This document shows, piece after piece, positions 7,258 through 15,390 of a stretch of DNA of 64,000 nt; positions within the stretch are counted from its first letter, which is position 1; each line of letters starts with the position of its first letter. The stretch is from the NCBI GenBank assembly GCA_051649605.1, contig JBOFHK010000001.1, positions 1 to 64,000 of the forward strand, written 5' to 3'. Source of the stretch: Brevinema_A sp051649605 (lineage in GTDB: Bacteria; Spirochaetota; Brevinematia; Brevinematales; Brevinemataceae). The position numbers and the translations under genes were made by a program. Under the pieces are notes generated by a model that ran no database searches, was not told where the DNA came from, and saw only the letters and a program-made list of their open reading frames with translations.

Positions 7258-8376
7258 TTATTCAAAATTTATATCTTCTTGTTGTAGGTCGTATGTTTTT
7301 TTTAGATATTCTGGAGAGAATTTTACCCCCATTTGATGAAGTTTGTAATCCCTATTGATCTGAGCAGTTTCTAGGAGTTTATCTTTGTGCCATTTAAATT
7401 GAATATGGGAAAAGTTATTAATCATGCACAGGTGGGTGATTAATCGGTTGAGTGTTTCGGCGATAACACTTTTGTCATTTTCCATGATATCTTGACGGAC
7501 GGTATCAATATTATTTTCGTTTCCTAGTTTTCCAGGAGTAGAATCGAGAGATCCTGAATGTCCTAGGAAAATTTTATTAATTTGCTTAGTACAGACGTCA
7601 TAGAAATCACTAAACAACTGAGAGGAGCTATTTTTGTCAGATTTTAGGATTTCGATAGTATCTGTTCCTTCGATAACTAAAGCCCCAGAACCTCGAAACT
7701 CTTTAATTGCGTGTAGCATGGCCGCTTTTCTATCTTCGTTGGCGATTTCTATTCTTCCGATAATTGAATCATCTCCAAATCGGTCAATGTACGAAATCCA
7801 AAGATCCATTGTACCACGTATCCATGTGGCACTCCAAAATGCTTTAGCAAGAAGGCTTTCTCCATAGGGGTTTGTGTAGCTAGCACGGTATTGTACTAAT
7901 TCTACTTCTTTATTGAGGTCTCCTAAAGTAGTATTTAGTAATGAATCATTGCTATGCTTACTAGGAATTAATCGATAATGAGAATCAAAAGCGAACCATT
8001 CGCTGGGTAGAGAGTTGATTTTCATATAGTGCCATAGACCATTTTTTTGCTCTATAGGGTGTTGTAGTACTGTATAACCATACCAGAGAGCTTGGAATAT
8101 TTCTTTGAAAATATTATTAATTCCAAGCTGTTCCAACATCTGTTTGACAAATTTTACCTCCTCTTCTTTTTCTCCTTGTATTTCCCAAGGATCTCCGATA
8201 ACAGCTGACTCTCTTGCAAGAATGACACTTTGTACTTCAGGTGAGTAGCTTAGATCTTTTAATGCTTTATGGGGAGAAATACCATGTCTTATAAAAAATT
8301 GATGGTCTGGATTGGGGATTTGTTTCCATAAACGGAGTATTTGTAGGCTTTTGATCTGATTTAGATGATTTACCAT
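7258..8376 (-). CDS. Phage portal protein, DUF935 (Mu gp29) family
   Basis: 372 residues with AAGGAG before the start; it overlaps the terminase gene by 7 bases, so the two are translationally coupled. Recognisable DUF935 features are the N-terminal DPDHQ/ISPHKAL segment, the VILARESAVIGDPWEI strand, and the FLGHSGSLDSTPGKLGNENN...DIMENDKSVIAETLNRLI stretch. Portals form the 12-subunit ring through which DNA enters and leaves the head. It is shorter than Mu gp29 (about 510 residues), though similar lengths occur in related prophages. No Mu gp30/F-type head gene follows. Confidence 0.85.
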   Translation of the reverse strand: MVNHLNQIKSLQILRLWKQIPNPDHQFFIRHGISPHKALKDLSYSPEVQSVILARESAVIGDPWEIQGEKEEEVKFVKQMLEQLGINNIFKEIFQALWYGYTVLQHPIEQKNGLWHYMKINSLPSEWFAFDSHYRLIPSKHSNDSLLNTTLGDLNKEVELVQYRASYTNPYGESLLAKAFWSATWIRGTMDLWISYIDRFGDDSIIGRIEIANEDRKAAMLHAIKEFRGSGALVIEGTDTIEILKSDKNSSSQLFSDFYDVCTKQINKIFLGHSGSLDSTPGKLGNENNIDTVRQDIMENDKSVIAETLNRLITHLCMINNFSHIQFKWHKDKLLETAQINRDYKLHQMGVKFSPEYLKKTYDLQQEDINFE

Positions 8377-9887
8377 GAAGACTCCTTATACCACTTTTTT
8401 GTATGTTTTGGGATTACTTGGTAAGTATTATTTGATATTTGATGATTGATTTTATTGAGAATATCGATCGCACCTGCTAAAGCGTCAGGGGCATCATCAT
8501 GTATTGTAGAATTAGGGAAATATAATAGTTGCTCAATTAATATTTTTCCAACTTTGGTATTGATAAATTCTGGATTGAAGAGGATACGATTTGTTTCAAA
8601 GATAGGAAGTAATCTCGAAATACGGAGTTCTTTTTTTTGATAATGCTTGACCCCTGATAAATGCAGGTCTACTCCTTGTTGTTTGGCATAATTATCTAAG
8701 TCTTTCATGTAGTACAATTGAAAAGAATTGTTTTCTATATAGGTGCCTAAAATACTTTGTTGATATTTTTGGTACATGGCGAGTATTTGTTCAAAAAATA
8801 TAAGATCAGATCCTTGGATCAGAGTTGCATCGATAACTTCGAAGATACCGTGTTTGTCTTTTGCGACTAAAAGTCCTGCTTTGAAATCGTTATTTTTAAT
8901 ACCATCTACCGAAGGATCAATAAAAATAATCTTAGGGCTACTTTCTTCAACTCTTCCTTTTTTAATATAAGATTCTTTGAATAAAGAATATTCTTCATCG
9001 GTGGGTATATTTTGATATTCTGCATTAAAAGCGGATATTCCCATAATATCTTTTTGTTTCTGCAAAAATTGTACAGAGAATCGATTTTCCCAGAGAGATT
9101 TTATTTTCCCTGATTTAGAAAATACTAAGGCTTGGTAGATTTTTTTTGTCCACGTATTCCAAGGAGCTTCTTTATTGAGGAGGAGCGTTCCCATGACTGA
9201 TCTCCGTCTTAAAATTGTTCCAACAATAATAATTTTCCCATTGGGTTTTAATGAAGGGAGTAGCCCTCTGATAATAATATCTAGTGTTTTTTGTACAATT
9301 TTTGGGCTTAATGCTTCTTCGTCTTTTTCAATATCATCTAAGATAATCAGATCAGGGCGATATTGCCGGAATCGAAATCCGCGGATTGCTTGTTTTCTTC
9401 CTCTTGCAAGGATGCGTGTGTTATGAACAACAAAATCTCCCTGTTCCCCTTGGCTTGGTAATAGTGTGCCAAAATCGGAAATAATCCTTCTATTATCTGA
9501 AAATTCAATACGGATGAAATCACAGAGATCTTTTGCTAGGTTATCTGTAGCAGAAACAATAACAATAAATTTATATTTTTCTCTAATGATATTCCAAAGT
9601 ACATAAGCAAAACTAATCAGCGTTGATTTAGAAAACCCCCGAGGAGCTCCAATAACGATAGGTGATTGTTTGGTTTCGATGAGTTTAATAATTTCTTTAT
9701 GAAACTTGGGGCTTTGTGAATCGATATAGTGAGGTAAATAGTTTTCAAAAAATACCCAAAAATCGTTTATTGATTGTTGTTTTCTTTGTAGTGGATTTTG
9801 TTTGGGATCGAAATCCATCATCTTAGTTTGAAATAATTCTAATAGATGAGGAATCGTTTTTTTATACTGTGAGGGTGTTATTTTCAT
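8370..9887 (-). CDS. Phage terminase large subunit
   Basis: 505 residues. The ATPase domain shows a Walker A (GAPRGFSKST, near residue 80) and Walker B (LIILDDIEKDEE). The nuclease domain shows the acidic FIDPSVDG and, near the end, DDAPDALAGAI. Together they form the two-part motor that packages DNA into heads and cuts it. Both active sites look intact, so the gene is not decayed. It is the first large gene of the late operon, directly upstream of the DUF935 portal, as in Mu (gp28-gp29) and related elements. Confidence 0.9.
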   Translation of the reverse strand: MKITPSQYKKTIPHLLELFQTKMMDFDPKQNPLQRKQQSINDFWVFFENYLPHYIDSQSPKFHKEIIKLIETKQSPIVIGAPRGFSKSTLISFAYVLWNIIREKYKFIVIVSATDNLAKDLCDFIRIEFSDNRRIISDFGTLLPSQGEQGDFVVHNTRILARGRKQAIRGFRFRQYRPDLIILDDIEKDEEALSPKIVQKTLDIIIRGLLPSLKPNGKIIIVGTILRRRSVMGTLLLNKEAPWNTWTKKIYQALVFSKSGKIKSLWENRFSVQFLQKQKDIMGISAFNAEYQNIPTDEEYSLFKESYIKKGRVEESSPKIIFIDPSVDGIKNNDFKAGLLVAKDKHGIFEVIDATLIQGSDLIFFEQILAMYQKYQQSILGTYIENNSFQLYYMKDLDNYAKQQGVDLHLSGVKHYQKKELRISRLLPIFETNRILFNPEFINTKVGKILIEQLLYFPNSTIHDDAPDALAGAIDILNKINHQISNNTYQVIPKHTKKWYKESSW

Positions 9888-9900
9888 AAATTTATTCTCT

Positions 9901-10173
9901 TTATTTAGACTTTAGAAAAGGATAAATAATTTCTTTAATTATCAGCGTATATTGAGGGAATTCTTTTTGAGTATAACGAATGAAATCTTCCATTACTCGA
10001 AGGGTTTCTCCTAGATGATTGAGGGAAGTATCATATTTTTTTTTCATAGAAATATATTTATCTAATTTAGGAATTAGCTCTTTATTCTCTGGGTGAGTTT
10101 CTATATTTGCCATCGTTATTGAAATTTGATTTTCTAACCATGTGGAAGCATTAATAATCTTAGATTTTTTCAT
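9901..10173 (-). CDS. Small helical protein in the small-terminase position
   Basis: 90 residues, first gene of the leftward late operon, 13 bases before the large terminase. A lysine-rich N-terminus is followed by helix-rich sequence (ENQISITMANIE, LDKYISMKKKYDTSLNHLGETLRVMEDFI), which suits a small DNA-binding or oligomerising protein such as a small terminase. No helix-turn-helix is clear and the size is below the usual 130-180 residues, so the function remains a positional guess. Confidence 0.5.
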   Translation of the reverse strand: MKKSKIINASTWLENQISITMANIETHPENKELIPKLDKYISMKKKYDTSLNHLGETLRVMEDFIRYTQKEFPQYTLIIKEIIYPFLKSK

Positions 10174-10192
10174 TTAAATAGCCCTTGCTAAA

Positions 10193-10210
10193 ACAACGTT
10201 GTATATTATA
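10193..10210 (-). promoter_or_regulatory. Late-operon promoter with overlapping palindromic operator
   Basis: On the minus strand TGTTATAAT gives an extended -10 box (TATAAT at 10210-10205). Just downstream, at the likely start point, lies the perfect palindrome acaacgttgt (10193-10202), well placed as an operator. I find no good -35 box, which is common for promoters that need an activator. Confidence 0.45.
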
Positions 10211-10352
10211 ACATGAGAAGTGTCTTTTTCTTGGTTTTTTATGCTACATTTTCGATATTATTTTTATCGAAAAATGATAATTTAAATAATGGATAGACAA
10301 GACTTTACATTTTTTTGTGAAAAAAAGTTTGGAAAATAAGGGTCGTTGACTA

Positions 10353-10380
10353 AAAAAAAGCATCATTTGATGCTTTTTTT
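10353..10380. terminator. Terminator between repressor gene and late operon
   Basis: A stem gcatca/tgatgc (10360-10373) is bordered by A7 and T7, a full bidirectional intrinsic terminator. It isolates the leftward repressor transcript from the late-gene promoter further left. The whole gap 10174-10486 holds only this terminator and the promoter/operator at 10193-10210. Confidence 0.8.
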
Positions 10381-10486
10381 AGAGTTAGTGGGTATGGAAA
10401 TATTTGTCAGAAAAATGAATTATGGCTATTAATATTTCTATAGATTGATCAATTAGATTTTCTGATATTGATTTGAGAAGAGTTTT

Positions 10487-11128
10487 TTATATTTTATTCA
10501 TGATTCCAACAACTTCCCCAAGCAGAATGAGATCACCTAATTGAAGAGAATTTTTTGGGTAGACTTCTGTTTCGTATAAGGGGTTATCACTTTTAACGAG
10601 GACATCACCAAGACCTGTTTTTTGAATTCGTTTACATCTTAGTTCATTATCATGAAGGAAAACAAAAATACCTTCCGATTTGAGGTTTGAAATTTTATGG
10701 ACTAATACCCAAGAATCTTTCGTGATTGTTGGAGACATTGAATCACCAATGATTTTTAGGATGACGGTATTTTCTCCCCAGTATGCTTTAAATTCTAAAC
10801 CGATTTCTATTGTGCCTATAATAAGTTCTTGATTGTTGATAGCTCCTACTCCTGCAGAAGCATGAATATCAACGATAGGTATAGAGTAGTGTTTTTGAAT
10901 TGATTCATTACACACTTGAGACGTGAATACTTGTCCTTCTCCGGTCAGTAGCCAAGATATATTGACTCCTAAATCATTGATTTTAGCAAGTAATGGCGCT
11001 TTTAATGCGGTATCATTACTCTCTAATCGAGAGACGATCATTGTAGCAACTCCGAGTTTTTCTCCAAATTCACATTGCGATAAATCTAATGATTTTCTTA
11101 TTGTTCTTAAACGTTCTCCATAAGACAT
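10487..11128 (-). CDS. Phage repressor, HTH plus S24 (LexA/cI-type) peptidase
   Basis: 213 residues. Residues 1-60 form an Xre-type helix-turn-helix (LRTIRKSLDLSQCEFGEKLGVATMIVSRLE). The C-terminal part is an S24 peptidase with catalytic Ser130 in GDSMSP and Lys166 in ELRCKRIQ; an Ala-Gly at 92-93 is the likely self-cleavage site. Such repressors hold the element silent and cut themselves when RecA filaments form after DNA damage. It is read leftward and faces two small rightward genes across a shared control region (11129-11309), the usual lysogeny-switch layout. Both catalytic residues are kept, so the switch may still work. Confidence 0.88.
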   Translation of the reverse strand: MSYGERLRTIRKSLDLSQCEFGEKLGVATMIVSRLESNDTALKAPLLAKINDLGVNISWLLTGEGQVFTSQVCNESIQKHYSIPIVDIHASAGVGAINNQELIIGTIEIGLEFKAYWGENTVILKIIGDSMSPTITKDSWVLVHKISNLKSEGIFVFLHDNELRCKRIQKTGLGDVLVKSDNPLYETEVYPKNSLQLGDLILLGEVVGIMNKI

Positions 11129-11164
11129 AAGCCCCCCTATTTTAACAATAATTGATAAAAACTA

Positions 11165-11193
11165 TTGACATTTATATCGATTTGTGATAATAT
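11165..11193 (+). promoter_or_regulatory. Early rightward promoter in the repressor control region
   Basis: TTGACA (11165-11170), 17 bases, then TAATAT (11188-11193). The segment also contains repeated TATCGA/TTGATA-like half sites on both sides of the boxes (11150-11200), possible repressor-binding sites, but no perfect palindrome is present. Confidence 0.5.
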
Positions 11194-11309
11194 ATTGATA
11201 TATTATTTATCTATAATATTTAAATTCGGATAATTACCAATAAAACTTAATGGAATTAGGGGTATTTTAACAAAATTTCAGAATTTTATATTAATAAGGA
11301 GGAATCATA

Positions 11310-11573
11310 ATGAGATCATATGATATTTTGGAGAGAGAGTTTGTGTTGACAGGGAGGTTTGTTAGAGAAATAAAGACGGGGAACTTATTATTAGCTGAGT
11401 TTTTGGATGATACGGGAATAGTATATACGTTACTTATTCCTATGAGTAATATTTTTTTACTTGTATCATACCGTAGAATACGTCGAAATTGTAGGGTCAT
11501 GGTGAAGTCTTATACCTTGATAACGAAAACACGGTATAAATTATTGTGGATTTTCGAAAAGAAAAGTAGTTGA
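11310..11573 (+). CDS. Small basic early protein, cro position, unknown
   Basis: 87 residues with AAGGAGG before the start; first gene to the right of the repressor control region. The protein is strand-rich and strongly basic at its centre and end (YRRIRRNCR, KTRYKLLW), which would suit nucleic-acid binding, but there is no recognisable helix-turn-helix. Position suggests a Cro- or antirepressor-like role; the sequence alone does not show it. Confidence 0.6.
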   Translation: MRSYDILEREFVLTGRFVREIKTGNLLLAEFLDDTGIVYTLLIPMSNIFLLVSYRRIRRNCRVMVKSYTLITKTRYKLLWIFEKKSS

Positions 11574-11716
11574 TATTTTTCTAGAGATGGATAGATTGTT
11601 ATCTAAAAAAGATAAAATAGGGCAACTAATTTTTTGTATCAATAAATGATGATATAAAATAGATAGCTTATACAAATATTTATCTATAGAGATAAATAAA
11701 TATTTTGGGAGAGAGT

Positions 11717-12136
11717 ATGATAGAATTTCTTAGAGATCTTTGCGATAGTGAAGAAGAATTTTTACTAATAGGACTATGGCTTAATAAAGTAGTAAGCAAT
11801 AACAAAAACCGGTATTTATATATTCCAAAATCACTAAAAAGAAATAGAGTGAAAAATGGTAAAAAATATCTTAACGTACAAAAGTTATATAGAATTATAT
11901 TACAATTTACTCCCGATACGGCATCTTTTAAAATAAGAAGTTTAATTCGGGATTTTAGAGGAAACCGTATTTATATACCAGTAGTAGGAGCATTTACACG
12001 TATGTTAAGAAATGAGAAACTATACAAATATCGAGAATTAGGATTGTCTTATCAAGAATTAGGGACCCTTTTACATATGGAGACCTTAGCAGTAAGAAGA
12101 TTGCAATATTTATATAATAAATCACAACGGAATTAA
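11717..12136 (+). CDS. Putative phage transcription regulator with C-terminal HTH
   Basis: 139 residues from the ATG at 11717, which has GGGAGAG at the right distance. The C-terminal 40 residues (KYRELGLSYQELGTLLHMETLAVRRLQYLYNK) read like a sigma-region-4-type helix-turn-helix. Proteins of this size and build in Gram-positive phages (ArpU/RinA type) switch on the packaging and structural operon. Here the late promoter has only an extended -10 box, so an activator would make sense. The activator role is inference from size, HTH and position. Confidence 0.5.
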   Translation: MIEFLRDLCDSEEEFLLIGLWLNKVVSNNKNRYLYIPKSLKRNRVKNGKKYLNVQKLYRIILQFTPDTASFKIRSLIRDFRGNRIYIPVVGAFTRMLRNEKLYKYRELGLSYQELGTLLHMETLAVRRLQYLYNKSQRN

Positions 12137-12159
12137 TTTTTTGATATTATGGGAGATAC

Positions 12160-12188
12160 TTGACAATTTGATAAGATCAAGTTATAAT
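12160..12188 (+). promoter_or_regulatory. Consensus promoter of ssrA
   Basis: TTGACA (12160-12165), exactly 17 bases, TATAAT (12183-12188): a perfect sigma-70 promoter. The mature tmRNA 5' end lies 12 bases after the -10 box. Confidence 0.9.
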
Positions 12189-12199
12189 TTAAAAAAATA

Positions 12200-12545
12200 G
12201 GGGATGTTCGGTTTCGATCAGGAGATTTTAGGTATAAGTTTCAGGCAGGTCTAAGCATATCTTTAAACGGCTTACTTTTTTAGTTGCAAACGACAACTAC
12301 GCTTACGCTGCTTAATTAGCACGTTATCAAAATAGCTCTTTTTGATCTCGAGGGGGTTATTTTGATTATAATTTAGAGATCTCGGTATACAAAATAGTAG
12401 GTTTGTATATTTAAATTTTCTACTTACGGTAAAGGGAGTTTTGTTTATTTTTCGAACTTTGCCTAAGAACTAAAAACGAACCAAGCTTGTGGATAAGGCT
12501 TATACCAAAACTTTTGGGACGCGGGTTCGATTCCCGCCATCTCCA
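12200..12545 (+). ncRNA. ssrA: tmRNA (ssrA), one-piece
   Basis: The 5' end ggggatg pairs with catctcc before the discriminator A at 12545, forming a 7-bp acceptor stem; the T-arm reads GGGTTCGATTCCC and CCA is not encoded. The tag frame starts with GCA at 12286 and ends with TAA at 12313-12315, giving ANDNYAYAA after the charged alanine. tmRNA with SmpB frees stalled ribosomes and marks the incomplete protein for degradation. The RNA is the ordinary one-piece form, about 346 bases. The phage-like element stops just upstream of it. Confidence 0.95.
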
Positions 12546-12549
12546 ATGG

Positions 12550-12592
12550 AAAAGTCTCTAAATCGTAGAATTACTACTGTTTAGAGACTTTT
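12550..12592 (+). terminator. ssrA terminator
   Basis: A perfect 13-bp stem (12550-12562 with 12580-12592) around a 17-base loop, ending in TTTT, 4 bases after the tmRNA 3' end. Confidence 0.8.
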
Positions 12593-12628
12593 CGTTATTT
12601 TGAGTGATTTTATTCTTATGGAGTTATC

Positions 12629-13330
12629 ATGCAATCGGAATCTAAATATAATATCATTTCCAATTATATTAAAGAGCAAATTACTCTAGGATTTTTAACA
12701 AAACAAATCCCCTCTGAACTAGATCTTGCTAAACTGTTTAAAGTGAGTCGGATGACAGCACGAAAAGCGATTGAGTTATTGGTAATTGAGAATATCGTCT
12801 ATCAAGTGCCTCGCTTAGGAACTTTTGTTATGGATTGTAAAGAAAAAATTGAAATTCATTTGGGAGATTTATTTGCTTTCCAAAGGCAACAAAAAGAGAT
12901 AAAAAGTGTTGTTAAGCATTTTCAGATTGTCCCAGCTCATAAAAAATATCAACTCATGTTTGGAATTGACCCTTCGGATATGGTTTATGAATTTTCCCGT
13001 GTTCGTTACAAAAATCGACATATTTTTGCTTACGAGCAGGGGGTGATTCCAACAAAATTCCTTTATCTTACTCCCTATATTTTAGAAAACTCTCTGACCG
13101 AATATTTTGATACTCTTGAATTACAAATTGGGAAAATTGAAAAAGAATTTAAGGCTCTTTTAGCTAATAGTGAAATATCTAATATTTTTAATTATTCAAA
13201 TAACTCGGCGATTCTCTGTATTGATTTTTATCGTTATCTTATCTCTGAGGAGCTTTTTGAATATATTAGCGTTTATTACAACCAACAAATCTGTAAATTC
13301 ACACAAATAGTAGAGAATCCTATAGTATAA
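12629..13330 (+). CDS. mngR: GntR-family transcription regulator (HTH + UTRA), MngR-like
   Basis: 233 residues. The N-terminal winged helix (about 1-70) has the GntR pattern IPSELDLAKLFKVSRMTARKAIELL; the rest is a UTRA sugar-sensing domain with VYEFSRVRYKN and FAYEQGVIPTKF. Such regulators bind a phosphorylated sugar and release the operator. It lies directly upstream of a PTS permease and an alpha-mannosidase in the order seen for E. coli mngR-mngA-mngB, and two perfect 12-bp palindromes sit between it and the permease gene. It probably represses that operon until mannosylglycerate-6-phosphate appears. Confidence 0.82.
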   Translation: MQSESKYNIISNYIKEQITLGFLTKQIPSELDLAKLFKVSRMTARKAIELLVIENIVYQVPRLGTFVMDCKEKIEIHLGDLFAFQRQQKEIKSVVKHFQIVPAHKKYQLMFGIDPSDMVYEFSRVRYKNRHIFAYEQGVIPTKFLYLTPYILENSLTEYFDTLELQIGKIEKEFKALLANSEISNIFNYSNNSAILCIDFYRYLISEELFEYISVYYNQQICKFTQIVENPIV

Positions 13331-13382
13331 ATACTTCTTATAAAAGGGATTATACCTGCTTTAGTTTATAATCATTTACCTC

Positions 13383-13410
13383 TTGATTATTTTCAAATCT
13401 TAGGTATAAT
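13383..13410 (+). promoter_or_regulatory. Promoter of the mngA-mngB operon
   Basis: TTGATT (13383-13388), 16 bases, TATAAT (13405-13410). The first operator palindrome begins 3 bases after the -10 box and so covers the start point. Confidence 0.7.
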
Positions 13411-13412
13411 AT

Positions 13413-13424
13413 TGGTATATACCA
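13413..13424. promoter_or_regulatory. GntR-type operator 1, TGGTATATACCA
   Basis: A perfect 12-bp palindrome over the transcription start of the mngA promoter. The GGTATATACC core is like operators of GntR/UTRA repressors. A second, closely related palindrome lies 47 bases downstream. Confidence 0.75.
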
Positions 13425-13459
13425 GTTAATATAATTGTTTATTAATTGTATTATATTAT

Positions 13460-13471
13460 TAGTATATACTA
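13460..13471. promoter_or_regulatory. GntR-type operator 2, TAGTATATACTA
   Basis: A perfect 12-bp palindrome with the same GTATATAC core as operator 1, ending just before the ribosome site of mngA (ATGGAGGT). Paired sites 47 bp apart would allow cooperative or looped repression. Confidence 0.7.
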
Positions 13472-13485
13472 TATGGAGGTATCGT

Positions 13486-15390
13486 ATGAGTCAACTCTCT
13501 ACTTTATTAAATGAAAAAAATATCTTGTTACAGAGTTCTGTAACAACAAAAAAACAGGTTTTTCAACTCGTTGCCGATCGGTGGTTAAAAGAAAATCGAA
13601 TTACTTCCAAAGAAATATTTATTAATGATCTTGAATCTAGAGAATTGGAAGGGGAGACGGCTTTGGGAGATCTATTAGCTATCCCGCATTGTAAGTCAAA
13701 ATCGGTAAAAAACACTAGCCTTTTTGTTATGACTCTAAAAAATCCTATTTTGAACTGGTCTTCTGAAAATCTCAAAGAACGAGTTCAAATGATCTTTGTT
13801 ATTGCAACCACAGAAAAGGCTAATAATTTACATATAAAGATTTTACAGGAAATAGGTACAAAATTAAGTTCTAGTACGATGATTACAGATTTATTAGGAG
13901 CAAAAAATACAAAGGAATTCCTATCTATTTGGAATAGCCGAAGCCCTGTTTTAACGACAAAACGCAATACTGAGGATATTATTCTTGCGGTTACCGCTTG
14001 TCCTTCTGGTATGGCTCACACCTATATGGCTGCTGAAAAATTAAAAGAAGCAGCAAGAGAGATGGGGGTAACATTATTTATCGAAACTCAAGGAGCTTCT
14101 GGGATTGATAGTGAGATCACAGAAGAAATATTACAAAATGCTAAGGCGGTAATTTTTTCAACGGCAGTTTCTATTAAAAATGAAGAGCGCTTTGCTCATT
14201 TACCCATAGTAAATGTGTCTGTCGTTGATGGAATTAAAAAACCAAAAAATCTTATAAAGCAAGCGTTAGATAAGCAATCACAAGGTAAGTCCCATACGGA
14301 GTCCTCTTGTCTTTCCGATAAAATCTCTACTGCTGAGGAAGTAAAAAGAGCTTTAATGACTGGTATTTCTCATGCGGTGCCTATTATCGTCGGGGGATCT
14401 ATGAGTTTAGCAATGGCTATATTAATTGCTCAAGGGTTTGGCTTACAAGAATTATATAGTCAAGAAGGGTCATGGCTATGGCTCTACCGTCAATATGGAG
14501 GAAATATTCTAGGTCAGTTGATGGTGCCAATAATTGCTGGATATATTGCTTTTTCTTTAGCAGATAAACCGGGGCTTGCCCCAGGATTGGGGGCTGGAGT
14601 TGCTGCAAATATGATTGGTGCTGGGTTCTTAGGAGGGATGGTTGGTGGATTTATTGCGGGTTACCTAATGCGTATGATCAAAAAAATTCGTGTTAGTGAT
14701 TCTCTTAATGGTTTTTTAACTTTTTGGCTTTATCCTGTCTTAGGTATTTTTTCTGTTGGTACTATTATGTTGTTTATTGTTGGTGCTCCTGTTGCTTGGC
14801 TTAACTTAGGATTGACTAATTGGCTACATAGTTTATCAGGATCTAATGCCCTTTTATTAGGTGCGGTGATTGGAGCTTTTGTTTCTGCTGATCTTGGAGG
14901 GCCTATTAATAAATCTGCTTATGCTTTTTGTTTGGGGGCTTTGGCAAATGGTAACTATATACCTTACGCTGTGTTTGCTTCCGTTAAGATGGTATCAGCT
15001 TTTGCAAGTACCTTTGCCACCATGTTATGCCCTCACCTTTTCAAAGAATTTGAAATTGAAAGTGGAAAATCGACATGGATTCTTGGATTAGCGGGAATTA
15101 CAGAAGGAGCAATTCCTATCATGCTCGAAGATCCGCTCCGTGTTATTTTCTCTTATGTTGTTGGTTCTATGGTAACAGGAGCATTGGTTGCTTATTATGC
15201 CATCGGATTAAATGTTCCAGGGGCGGGAATTTTCTCTCTATTCTTACTAGAACCAAATAATATTGTGGAGGGTATTATGGCATCATCAATTTGGTTTTTT
15301 AGTGCCGTATTAGGGGCGATTATTTCAACGATAATTCTCATTACGTGGAAACAAAATGCAGTAAATAAAATAAGGAAAGAGCATGCTTAA
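13486..15390 (+). CDS. mngA: PTS EIIABC, fructose family, 2-O-alpha-mannosyl-D-glycerate type
   Basis: 634 residues from the ATG at 13486, chosen for its GGAGGT site; an in-frame earlier start lacks one. Domain order is EIIA (phospho-His68 in AIPHCK), EIIB (phospho-Cys172 in TACPSGMAHTYMAAEKL) and a membrane EIIC from about residue 275, with many helices and the GAGVAANMIGAGFLGGMVGGF loop. It takes up and phosphorylates its sugar in one step, using PEP through EI and HPr. The substrate is inferred from the neighbouring GntR regulator and GH38 alpha-mannosidase; a plain fructose permease would lack the latter. Confidence 0.82.
   Translation: MSQLSTLLNEKNILLQSSVTTKKQVFQLVADRWLKENRITSKEIFINDLESRELEGETALGDLLAIPHCKSKSVKNTSLFVMTLKNPILNWSSENLKERVQMIFVIATTEKANNLHIKILQEIGTKLSSSTMITDLLGAKNTKEFLSIWNSRSPVLTTKRNTEDIILAVTACPSGMAHTYMAAEKLKEAAREMGVTLFIETQGASGIDSEITEEILQNAKAVIFSTAVSIKNEERFAHLPIVNVSVVDGIKKPKNLIKQALDKQSQGKSHTESSCLSDKISTAEEVKRALMTGISHAVPIIVGGSMSLAMAILIAQGFGLQELYSQEGSWLWLYRQYGGNILGQLMVPIIAGYIAFSLADKPGLAPGLGAGVAANMIGAGFLGGMVGGFIAGYLMRMIKKIRVSDSLNGFLTFWLYPVLGIFSVGTIMLFIVGAPVAWLNLGLTNWLHSLSGSNALLLGAVIGAFVSADLGGPINKSAYAFCLGALANGNYIPYAVFASVKMVSAFASTFATMLCPHLFKEFEIESGKSTWILGLAGITEGAIPIMLEDPLRVIFSYVVGSMVTGALVAYYAIGLNVPGAGIFSLFLLEPNNIVEGIMASSIWFFSAVLGAIISTIILITWKQNAVNKIRKEHA

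Noticed and set aside
250..12136. Mu-type transposing phage
   Set aside because: The structural gene order is Mu-like, but there is no MuA/MuB-type transposase in the window and I cannot identify Mu-type end repeats.
110..12200. Flanking attachment-site repeats of the phage-like element
   Set aside because: I compared 110-250 with 12137-12200 by eye and found no convincing direct repeat; no integrase is present.
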